Of a DNA stretch of 12,955 nt, positions 6,550-12,060 are shown in pieces. This stretch comes from XYD1-FULL-44-32 sp964355855. GTDB lineage: Bacteria; Patescibacteriota; Minisyncoccia; Phycocordibacterales; XYD1-FULL-46-19. Under the pieces are notes generated by a model. That model was not told the origin of the DNA, ran no database searches, and was given only the letters and a program-made list of their open reading frames with translations. A program made the position numbers and the translations under genes. Where the stretch lies: positions 1 through 12,955 of the forward strand of contig CAYHFD010000022.1 in NCBI GenBank assembly GCA_964355855.1, given 5' to 3'. Positions within the stretch are counted from its first letter, which is position 1. The number at the start of each line of letters is the position of its first letter.

Positions 6550-7503
6550 ATGCAGGCCAAATTACTAAAAAAAATATTTCCCGAACTTCAAACTAAAGTA
6601 AAAATTGCCCCTTTTACCACTTTTAACATTGGCGGTACAGCCCCTTTTTTTATAGAAATTAAAGACAAGCACAAATTGGTCGAGACAATAAAAAAAATAC
6701 GAGCCAATAATTTGCCCTATTTCATTTTGGCTGGCGGAAGTAATGTGGTTTTTCCTGACAAATTACCTGAAAAAATTATCATTTGTTACCGCACTAAACC
6801 TCGTGCGGGAGTTACTCATTTTGTCGAGGGCAAGTTGGTTTATGCCGAGGCGGGCTTACCCCTTGCGACTTTAGTTGGGGCCACAATTAAAGATGGGTTG
6901 GTTGGTCTTGAGGCCCTGTCGGGTATTCCGGGCACAATTGGCGGAGCAATTTTTGGTAATGCTGGCGCTTACGGCCAGACTATTAGTGACAACTTGGTTG
7001 AGATAGAAATTTTTGATGGCCAAAATATAAAATGGGTGCCAGTGTCGGTTGGTAAATTTAGTTATCGCGATAGTATCTTTAAAAAAAATGACTGGCTCAT
7101 TTTGGGTGGTCGATGGCGCTTGGCCAAAGGTGAAGCAAAAGTTCTTAGCAAAAAATCACGAGAGATTATAAAAATGCGAAATAAAAAATATCCACCCGAT
7201 ATCAAATGTCCCGGCAGTTATTTCAAAAATCTTTTAGCTAGTGCTTTGCCTAAAAAGGTCCTCAAGCAAATTCCGGTAGAAAAAATAATCGGGGGCAAGG
7301 TGCCAACTGGTTATCTGTTAGAAGTGGCGGGGGTCAAGGGCCTTAAGCGCGGGAAAATTATGGTGCCTGACTACCACGCTAACCTTATTTTAAACACTGG
7401 TGGTGGTAAAGCGGTCGATGTCTTGGCACTGGCTAATATAATGAAGCAGAAGGTTAAAGACCGTTTTAATATCCAAATTGAAGAAGAGGTTAGGGTGATA
7501 TAA
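6550..7503 (+). CDS. murB: UDP-N-acetylenolpyruvoylglucosamine reductase
   Basis: This 317-residue cytoplasmic FAD enzyme reduces UDP-GlcNAc-enolpyruvate to UDP-MurNAc with NADPH, the second committed step of peptidoglycan synthesis. Hallmarks seen: TTFNIGGTA (23-31) and LAGGSN (60-65) of the FAD-binding region, GLEALSGIPGTIGGAIFGNAGAYG (119-142), FSYRDS (170-175, Arg173), PGSYFKN (221-227, Ser223 matching the catalytic serine that reprotonates substrate) and the closing EEEVR with the catalytic glutamate. Length is normal. Its presence says the cell makes its own wall. Transcription is probably leaderless from 6532-6540. gatB follows but has its own promoter in the 45-base gap. Confidence 0.96.
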   Translation: MQAKLLKKIFPELQTKVKIAPFTTFNIGGTAPFFIEIKDKHKLVETIKKIRANNLPYFILAGGSNVVFPDKLPEKIIICYRTKPRAGVTHFVEGKLVYAEAGLPLATLVGATIKDGLVGLEALSGIPGTIGGAIFGNAGAYGQTISDNLVEIEIFDGQNIKWVPVSVGKFSYRDSIFKKNDWLILGGRWRLAKGEAKVLSKKSREIIKMRNKKYPPDIKCPGSYFKNLLASALPKKVLKQIPVEKIIGGKVPTGYLLEVAGVKGLKRGKIMVPDYHANLILNTGGGKAVDVLALANIMKQKVKDRFNIQIEEEVRVI

Positions 7504-7508
7504 GCCAA

Positions 7509-7537
7509 ATGACAAGCGGGGTTTTTTCGTCTATACT
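7509..7537 (+). promoter_or_regulatory. promoter of the gatB leader ORF and gatB
   Basis: ATGACA (7509-7514) and TATACT (7532-7537) are exactly 17 bases apart. Transcription should begin near 7544, about 5 bases before the ATG at 7549 and about 94 before the gatB start. The promoter is therefore placed for the upstream ORF, not for gatB itself. Confidence 0.65.
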
Positions 7538-7548
7538 TGGCCTAATAT

Positions 7549-7641
7549 ATGACAGAATCTAAATATACTTTAACTGTTGGTCTCGAAATACACCCCAGTG
7601 AGATAAAAAATCAATCTCACGGGGCAAGTGTTGAGCTATGA
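7549..7641 (+). CDS. 30-codon upstream ORF mimicking the GatB N-terminus
   Basis: It reads MTESKYTLTVGLEIHP, then 14 unrelated residues, and stops at TGA 7639-7641. The TGA overlaps the gatB start in an ATGA. Its first part aligns with gatB itself (MKNYTLTIGLEIHTEL): over ten codons from Tyr to His, six differ synonymously, one is Val/Ile and three are identical. The copy is thus conserved as protein but diverged in DNA. The promoter is placed for near-leaderless translation of this ORF. It may be a relic of an older gatB start, a leader peptide coupled to gatB, or the 5' part of a recoded gene. Whether it is translated is not known. Confidence 0.55.
   Translation: MTESKYTLTVGLEIHPSEIKNQSHGASVEL
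7593..7624 (+). repeat. 11-bp hairpin inside the gatB leader
   Basis: CCCC (7593-7596) and GTGAGAT (7598-7604) pair with ATCTCAC (7614-7620) and GGGG (7621-7624), with A7597 bulged and a 9-base loop. It lies where the upstream ORF stops resembling GatB, and ends 13 bases before the gatB ATG. The flanking 9-mer GAAATACAC occurs at 7585-7593 and 7668-7676. Confidence 0.85.
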
Positions 7642-9044
7642 AAAATTACACCCTAACCATTGGCTTGGAAATACACACAGAGTTAAAGACCAAAACCAAG
7701 ATGTTTTGTGCTTGCCACAATGACCCCGACGAGAAAGAGCCAAATGTTAATATCTGTCCGGTGTGCACTGCCCAGCCGGGGACACTGCCTGTCATAAACA
7801 AAGAAGCGGTGAAAAGTGTCTTGAAAGTGGGGGTGGCGCTAGGTAGTAATTTGGCCGATTTTACCGAGTTTGACCGCAAAAACTATTTTTACCCCGACAT
7901 TCCCAAGGCCTATCAAATTAGCCAATACAAATATCCGCTGGTGTCGGGGGGTTCGTTGCGAGGGGTCGAGATTACCCGAGTGCACCTAGAGGAAGACACC
8001 GCCAGTTCGCAACATGAGGATGCTGGCCACAGCTTGGTCAACTTTAACCGCGCTGGTGTGCCCCTGATGGAGCTGGTCACCGAGCCGGTCATCCACAGTG
8101 CCAAAGAGGCCGGCGATTTTGCGCGCGAACTGCAACTACTTTTGTCGCCACTTTATTTAAATGTATCCGAAGCTAATATGGAAAAGGGGGAAATGCGGGT
8201 TGAAGCTAACATATCTATTTCTGCTGATCCAAATACATTAGGTACCAAAGTGGAAGTAAAAAATCTCAACTCGTTTCGGACGATGGAAAAAGCGATAGAC
8301 TATGAATATAAACGACAGGTAAATCTTTTGGAAGAAGGTAAGGTGGTAGAGCAAGAGACACTTGGTTGGGATGAAAATAAACAAGCTACATTTTCCCAAC
8401 GCAAAAAAGAATCTTCACACGATTATCGCTATTTTCCCGACCCGGATTTACCCAAGCTTTATATTAGTGAAATTCCTGAATTTCAAAATCTTAAAGCCAC
8501 CTTACCCGAATTGCCAGCGGAAAGACGAGCTCGTTATGAATATGATTACGGTATAAAAAGTGAAGATGTCGAAGTATTTTTGACTAATATAAAATATGCG
8601 GAAGTTTTTGAAGGGACGGTGGCAAAAGTGGGTAAAGATAAAGCTCAACTAGTGGCCAACTATCTTACTTCGGACTTGGCTGGTCTGCAAAAAAATGGCG
8701 CCACACTAGTGCCGACAGTTGAAGCGATGATTGAGCTGGTTGAACTTATTTCGGCTGGGGAAATTTCTTCGCGTGGGGCGAAAGATATTTTAGTGGTGCT
8801 AGCCACAGACGGGGGTAGTCCGCGGGCCATTGCCGAGGCCAAAGGCCTTTTCCAAAAAAGCGACGAAGGTGAAATCTTAAAAATTGTCGAGCAGGTGATT
8901 GCTGAAAATGAAACTGTAGTAGCTGACTACAAAGCCGGCAATGAGAAGTCTCTGCAATTTCTCGTCGGCCAAGGGATGAAGCTCTCCAAAGGCTCGGCTA
9001 ATCCGGGAGTTTTGCTTAAGATGTTAAAAGAAAAATTAAGATAA
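7638..9044 (+). CDS. gatB: Asp-tRNA(Asn)/Glu-tRNA(Gln) amidotransferase subunit B
   Basis: This 468-residue protein is the tRNA-binding and kinase subunit of the GatCAB complex, which amidates mischarged Glu-tRNA(Gln) and/or Asp-tRNA(Asn). Seen: GLEIH (9-13), the Zn-site cysteines FCAC (Cys24, Cys26) and CPVC (Cys40, Cys43), the PET112 signature YPDIPKAYQISQY (85-97), HLEEDTASSQHE, NFNRAGVPLMELVTEP, EKGEMRVEANIS, VEVKNLNSFR, and HDYRYFPDPDLP. The C-terminal YqeY-like tail is complete and length is normal. gatA and gatC are not in the window. The start at 7638 is the only ATG giving full family sequence in this frame. The upstream ORF, hairpin and ATGA overlap suggest translational coupling. 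Confidence 0.97.
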   Translation: MKNYTLTIGLEIHTELKTKTKMFCACHNDPDEKEPNVNICPVCTAQPGTLPVINKEAVKSVLKVGVALGSNLADFTEFDRKNYFYPDIPKAYQISQYKYPLVSGGSLRGVEITRVHLEEDTASSQHEDAGHSLVNFNRAGVPLMELVTEPVIHSAKEAGDFARELQLLLSPLYLNVSEANMEKGEMRVEANISISADPNTLGTKVEVKNLNSFRTMEKAIDYEYKRQVNLLEEGKVVEQETLGWDENKQATFSQRKKESSHDYRYFPDPDLPKLYISEIPEFQNLKATLPELPAERRARYEYDYGIKSEDVEVFLTNIKYAEVFEGTVAKVGKDKAQLVANYLTSDLAGLQKNGATLVPTVEAMIELVELISAGEISSRGAKDILVVLATDGGSPRAIAEAKGLFQKSDEGEILKIVEQVIAENETVVADYKAGNEKSLQFLVGQGMKLSKGSANPGVLLKMLKEKLR

Positions 9045-9055
9045 ATAAATTATGT

Positions 9056-9084
9056 TTGAATAATTATTTCTTTTAACTTATAAT
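9056..9084 (+). promoter_or_regulatory. promoter, leaderless start of the 9092 gene
   Basis: TTGAAT (9056-9061), a 17-base spacer and a perfect TATAAT (9079-9084) end 7 bases before ATG 9092. The transcript should begin at the start codon. Confidence 0.75.
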
Positions 9085-9091
9085 AACTCAT

Positions 9092-9502
9092 ATGCAAATT
9101 TTATTACTTTTAATGCCAGCTTATTTTCTTATTCTACTTGCAATTGTGAGTCCCTTTTGGCTTAGAAAGGTACGTCAATCAAATAAAACTGATGGGTCGA
9201 AAATTCTTAATATCATATCACTAAACTTAATTTTCCTAGCTCTTGTTCCTAGTCTAACTTTTTTTATAGACTTTGGGGACAGCTCCAGTGCTTGGATGAC
9301 TGGACAAGGATTTATTATCCTTTTAGCGATTCCAACTTTTTTGCTAAGTTTAATGTTTAATTTATTATTTATTAACAAAAAAGATATCAGTACTTTAAAT
9401 AATGACCAAACTAAAAAAGGACATAATTGGAAGTTTTGGTTTATTATTTTCCTTTTAATACTACTGCTTGGGTTTTTATCTATGTTTTTTGGTATTCTTT
9501 AG
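9092..9502 (+). CDS. small four-helix membrane protein, function unknown
   Basis: This 136-residue, very hydrophobic protein has four predicted membrane segments (about 3-22, 42-60, 70-92 and 113-135). The loops are short and carry charges (RKVRQSNKTDGSK after helix 1, NKKDISTLNNDQTKKGHNW after helix 3). By the positive-inside rule these two loops, and so both ends of helices 2-3 facing them, point to the cytoplasm side. There is no conserved motif I can name and no enzyme-like residue cluster. Codon use is AT-rich. It has its own near-consensus leaderless promoter and no partner gene. The possible RNA and terminator at 9545-9690 follow. Confidence 0.65.
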   Translation: MQILLLLMPAYFLILLAIVSPFWLRKVRQSNKTDGSKILNIISLNLIFLALVPSLTFFIDFGDSSSAWMTGQGFIILLAIPTFLLSLMFNLLFINKKDISTLNNDQTKKGHNWKFWFIIFLLILLLGFLSMFFGIL

Positions 9503-9544
9503 ACTTATAAATAATATTTAGTTGAAAAATTAAAATAAATAAGG

Positions 9545-9690
9545 TAGGGTTCTAATGGACTTTCGGCGGTCGATAATCCGAGACCCATATATCGGCTGTC
9601 GTTACTGGTCGGGCGGGGGCGTGCAAAAGGCACGTTGATGTGAATGATTGGTTTGCTTGGTCAGGCCCCCGCCTGACCTTTTTGTTTTTC
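9545..9690 (+). ncRNA. possible structured small RNA or structured 3' UTR
   Basis: A 12-bp stem, CGGCGGTCGATA (9564-9575) with TATCGGCTGTCG (9590-9601), includes three G-U pairs, as selected RNA stems do. CGTGC/GCACG (9620-9634) forms a second hairpin. GGTCGGGCGGGGGC (9607-9620) can pair over 14 bp, with one G-U, with 9665-9678. That strand also forms the terminator hairpin 9659-9678, so the two are mutually exclusive. There is no ORF here. The promoter is unclear (TATAAA at 9506-9511 is one option). It matches no RNA family I recognise (not SRP, tmRNA or RNase P). Confidence 0.45.
9659..9689 (+). terminator. strong intrinsic terminator
   Basis: GGTCAGGC (9659-9666), CCCC, then GCCTGACC (9671-9678) are followed by TTTTTGTTTTT. 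It ends either the possible RNA or the membrane protein transcript. Confidence 0.93.
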
Positions 9691-9723
9691 TCCACAAGAT
9701 TTAAATTAAATTGCTTTTTCTTT

Positions 9724-9732
9724 TGCTATACT
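9724..9732 (+). promoter_or_regulatory. extended -10 promoter of the gap unit
   Basis: TGCTATACT is identical to the murB box and ends 6 bases before ATG 9739. The transcript should begin at that ATG, which is the leader ORF start and not gap. No convincing -35 is visible in the AT-rich DNA upstream. Confidence 0.7.
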
Positions 9733-9735
9733 TGA

Positions 9736-9866
9736 GGGATGAATCCCGTTAGAAGCCACGAACACTAAATAATAAGTTTTTTATCATGACGGATATATTA
9801 ATTATTAAATTAAACTATAGTGGAGACAGGGACATAAAGTCCGTGTCCTGCTTCTAACGGGATGAA
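9736..9866 (+). repeat. palindromic insertion-like element at the gap start
   Basis: GGGATGAA occurs at 9736-9743 and 9859-9866, exactly 123 bases apart. Between them, ATCCCGTTAGAAGC (9743-9756) is perfectly complementary to GCTTCTAACGGGAT (9850-9863), which contains the gap ATG. The interior holds CACTA/TAGTG (9763-9767/9818-9822), TTAATT/AATTAA (9798-9813) and GGAC/GTCC (9830-9842), giving a branched fold. Removing one repeat and the interior would leave TATACT, six bases, then ATG AAA: a leaderless gap. It looks like a MITE-type insertion that became a leader. Confidence 0.65.
9739..9768 (+). CDS. putative leaderless 9-residue leader peptide of gap
   Basis: ATG to TAA reads MNPVRSHEH. The ATG lies at the expected transcription start. 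The ORF runs through the whole 5' arm (9743-9756) of the stem that covers the gap start codon, so a ribosome translating it would free the gap start. It is in the same frame as gap (offset 123) but is stopped by TAA. Translation is inferred from position only. Confidence 0.4.
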   Translation: MNPVRSHEH

Positions 9867-10881
9867 AAAAACTAAAATCGCTATTAATGGTTTGGGGCGG
9901 ATTGGTCGAGCGTTTTTAAAGCTCGCAGTTAAACGACCCGAGTTGGAAATTGTGGCGGTCAATGATTTGGGCGAACTGGAAAATCTTGCTTATCTTCTAA
10001 AATATGACAGTGCTTATGGCCGGTCACGTCTCGATATTGATATTGCCGATGGCAATTTAAATATTGGCCCGCACGCCATAAAATTTTTACAAGAGCGCGA
10101 TCCAGCTCTTTTGCCGTGGCGCGAGCTTGATGTGGATGTGGTGGTGGAAGCGACGGGTGTGTTCGAAAGCTATACTAAATCGAAAGCGCATATTGATGCC
10201 GGCGCGCGCAAGGTGGTGATATCGGCTCCTGTGAAAGACGAGCCACCAGTGGGGATACCGGGCGGGACAATTTTGATGGGGGTTAATGATGAAAAACTCG
10301 CTAACTGCCAGATTACGTCAAATGCTTCCTGTACGACCAATGCTTCGAGCCCTTTAATTGCCATTTTGCACGAGAAAATTGGGATTGAGAAAGCCCTTTT
10401 AAATACTGTTCACGGATATACTGCCAGCCAGTCGTTGGTGGACGCGCCGATGAAGGGTGACTTCCGCCGTGGCCGGGCCGCGGCAGCCAATATTGTACCG
10501 TCTTCGACTGGCGCGGCGGTGGCGGTGACCCAAGTGGTGACTGACCTTAAAGACAAGTTTGACGGCATTGCCATGCGGGTGCCGGTGATTACGGGCTCAC
10601 TCGTCGACATTACTTTTATTGCTAAAAGAAAAACTAGTGCGGAAGAGATAAATCAAATTCTAAAAGCCAGCGCGGCGGAGCCGCGCTGGCAAGAGATTTT
10701 TGAAGTCACCGAGGAACCCTTGGTCTCGTCCGACATTGTCGGCAACACTCACGCCTCGATTGCCGACCTGTCTTTTACGCGCGTGGTAGGTGGTAACCTT
10801 TGCAAAGTCCTCGCTTGGTATGACAATGAAATGGGGTATGCCCAGACTTTAGTCGAGCATGTCATTAAAACCGGAAAGTAA
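9862..10881 (+). CDS. gap: glyceraldehyde-3-phosphate dehydrogenase
   Basis: This 339-residue cytoplasmic enzyme oxidises and phosphorylates glyceraldehyde-3-phosphate to 1,3-bisphosphoglycerate, probably with NAD. Seen: NGLGRIGR (9-16) nucleotide-binding loop, VNDL (33-36), EATGVF (96-101), SNASCTTN (153-160) with catalytic Cys157, HGYTASQ with catalytic His184 (usual HSYTATQ), RRGRAAAANIVPSSTGAA phosphate-binding region, and WYDNEMGYA near the end. Length is typical. The start codon lies in the 3' arm of a 14-bp stem (9850-9863) with no free Shine-Dalgarno, suggesting controlled initiation. It heads a unit with a membrane-anchored protein, rpiB and rpe, linking lower glycolysis to pentose phosphates. 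A GC-rich palindrome sits in the coding sequence at 10666-10690. Confidence 0.96.
   Translation: MKKTKIAINGLGRIGRAFLKLAVKRPELEIVAVNDLGELENLAYLLKYDSAYGRSRLDIDIADGNLNIGPHAIKFLQERDPALLPWRELDVDVVVEATGVFESYTKSKAHIDAGARKVVISAPVKDEPPVGIPGGTILMGVNDEKLANCQITSNASCTTNASSPLIAILHEKIGIEKALLNTVHGYTASQSLVDAPMKGDFRRGRAAAANIVPSSTGAAVAVTQVVTDLKDKFDGIAMRVPVITGSLVDITFIAKRKTSAEEINQILKASAAEPRWQEIFEVTEEPLVSSDIVGNTHASIADLSFTRVVGGNLCKVLAWYDNEMGYAQTLVEHVIKTGK
10666..10690. repeat. 11-bp perfect palindrome inside gap
   Basis: GCCAGCGCGGC (10666-10676), GGA, then GCCGCGCTGGC (10680-10690) encode part of KASAAEPRWQ in a variable surface region of GAPDH. It is much more GC-rich than the flanking codons. A similar palindrome with a 3-base centre lies in rpe (12583-12609). 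Confidence 0.9.
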
Positions 10882-10885
10882 AATT

Positions 10886-11506
10886 ATGATAAGAAAAACA
10901 AAAAATATAAAAATAATCTTGGTGGCAGTAATTTTATTGGCATTTTTAGTATATTTTGACTATGCCAAAAATATCGGTTTTATTGATATCTTTTTGACCT
11001 CTCAATTAAAAAATGAAAGAGAAAACGAACGTCTAATCAGACTATTTCCTACGACAATTGATAATTATAGTCTCCAGACTAGTGCACACTATCAAGCCGA
11101 CGATGATAAGAGCTATGATTTGGAAATAGAAAGTGGTTGTTTTAATGTTGAAGGAGAGGTGTGTAGAAAAAATATAGTAGCAGAATATAGAGAAAATACT
11201 GGTAATAAGATAGTTTTTGTACAAGCTATGACATATAAGAAAGGTAAAAAAATAGATAAGGCGATGTTTTTACCAGAACTAAAATTTGAGAAACTTGGTC
11301 AATTTGATGTTCGCCGATTAGAAGCTGGCGAGATTAGGTGGTACCCGTCACACAAATTTGATTTAATGCTTACCCAAGAGGCTATTATCAAAAAAACCGT
11401 GAATGGAGAGATTTATGATTATATGTCTGACGGTGGAGATAATAATGTGACGCAATATTTTATTAACGCTTATCCGCCGTTTGATACTATTTTTATCGAA
11501 GAATAA
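10886..11506 (+). CDS. membrane-anchored extracytoplasmic protein, function unknown
   Basis: This protein has 206 residues from ATG 10886. That start is preferred because it is 4 bases after the gap stop, has GGAAAG 7 bases upstream (inside the end of gap) and gives a clean N-terminal anchor. MIRKTKNIK is followed by a hydrophobic helix (about 9-27), so the rest lies outside the membrane. The exported part is mixed charged, with ESGCFNVEGEVC (two close Cys, possibly a disulfide) and many Tyr/Phe/Lys strands. I recognise no family. Codons are more AT-rich than in gap or rpe. Its position inside a sugar-phosphate cluster suggests co-transcription, but nothing indicates a metabolic role. Confidence 0.7.
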   Translation: MIRKTKNIKIILVAVILLAFLVYFDYAKNIGFIDIFLTSQLKNERENERLIRLFPTTIDNYSLQTSAHYQADDDKSYDLEIESGCFNVEGEVCRKNIVAEYRENTGNKIVFVQAMTYKKGKKIDKAMFLPELKFEKLGQFDVRRLEAGEIRWYPSHKFDLMLTQEAIIKKTVNGEIYDYMSDGGDNNVTQYFINAYPPFDTIFIEE

Positions 11507-11512
11507 TAAAGA

Positions 11513-12055
11513 ATGATTGATTTAACTAAAGAGCTAGATTTAGAGATAAGCGAAGCCGAATCGACGAGTTTTTTGTCCAGTAAAAAAACCGTTTTACTCG
11601 CCACTGATCACGCGGGTTTTGAGTTGAAAGAAAAAATCAAGAGTTTTTTACGCGAACAAAATTATACAGTGGAAGATTTGGGCGCCTTTACCTACGACGA
11701 AGCCGACGACTATCCGGTGTATGTGCATATGGCTGGTAAAAGGGTGAGTGCTGAACCAGAAAAATACGTGGCGATAATTTTTGGTGGGTCGGGGCAAGGC
11801 GAGGCCATAGTCGCCAATCGCTACAAAAATGTGCGAGCGGTGGTGTGTTATGAAGTAAAAGAAGATATTATCAAAATTGCCCGCGAGCACAACGATGCCA
11901 ATGTCTTGTCGCTTGGTTCACGGTTCGGGCTCGACGAGAGCGAGGCCAAAGAAGCCGTGCTTAAATTTTTGACCACCCCTTTTTCGGGGGATGAGCGACA
12001 TATTAGGCGGATTGCCCAAATCGACAAGGAGGCTATTACTGACAACTCATTTTAA
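11513..12055 (+). CDS. rpiB: ribose-5-phosphate isomerase B (RpiB/LacA-LacB family)
   Basis: This 180-residue protein interconverts ribulose-5-phosphate and ribose-5-phosphate in the non-oxidative pentose phosphate pathway. Seen: LATDHAGFELKEKI (29-42), DYPVYV (66-71), IIFGGSGQGEAIVANR (88-103), and HNDANVLSLGSR (126-137). The E. coli type carries a catalytic Cys before GTG. Here that position is not Cys and the loop reads GGSGQGE, like the mycobacterial type, where a glutamate (here Glu97) is the base. An N-terminal extension of about 25 residues is longer than usual. The gene is 6 bases after the preceding stop and 5 before rpe, so it is operonic. There is no strong Shine-Dalgarno. Confidence 0.92.
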   Translation: MIDLTKELDLEISEAESTSFLSSKKTVLLATDHAGFELKEKIKSFLREQNYTVEDLGAFTYDEADDYPVYVHMAGKRVSAEPEKYVAIIFGGSGQGEAIVANRYKNVRAVVCYEVKEDIIKIAREHNDANVLSLGSRFGLDESEAKEAVLKFLTTPFSGDERHIRRIAQIDKEAITDNSF

Positions 12056-12060
12056 ATATT

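Noticed and set aside
9545..9690. SRP RNA, tmRNA or RNase P as identity of the structured stretch
   Set aside because: The SRP GGAAGCAGCC-type loop is absent, there is no tRNA-like end as in tmRNA, and the length is too short for RNase P RNA.
10859..10885. Upstream ATG adding nine residues to the membrane-anchored protein
   Set aside because: It lies inside the end of gap. The ATG at 10886 has a Shine-Dalgarno and starts right before the membrane helix.
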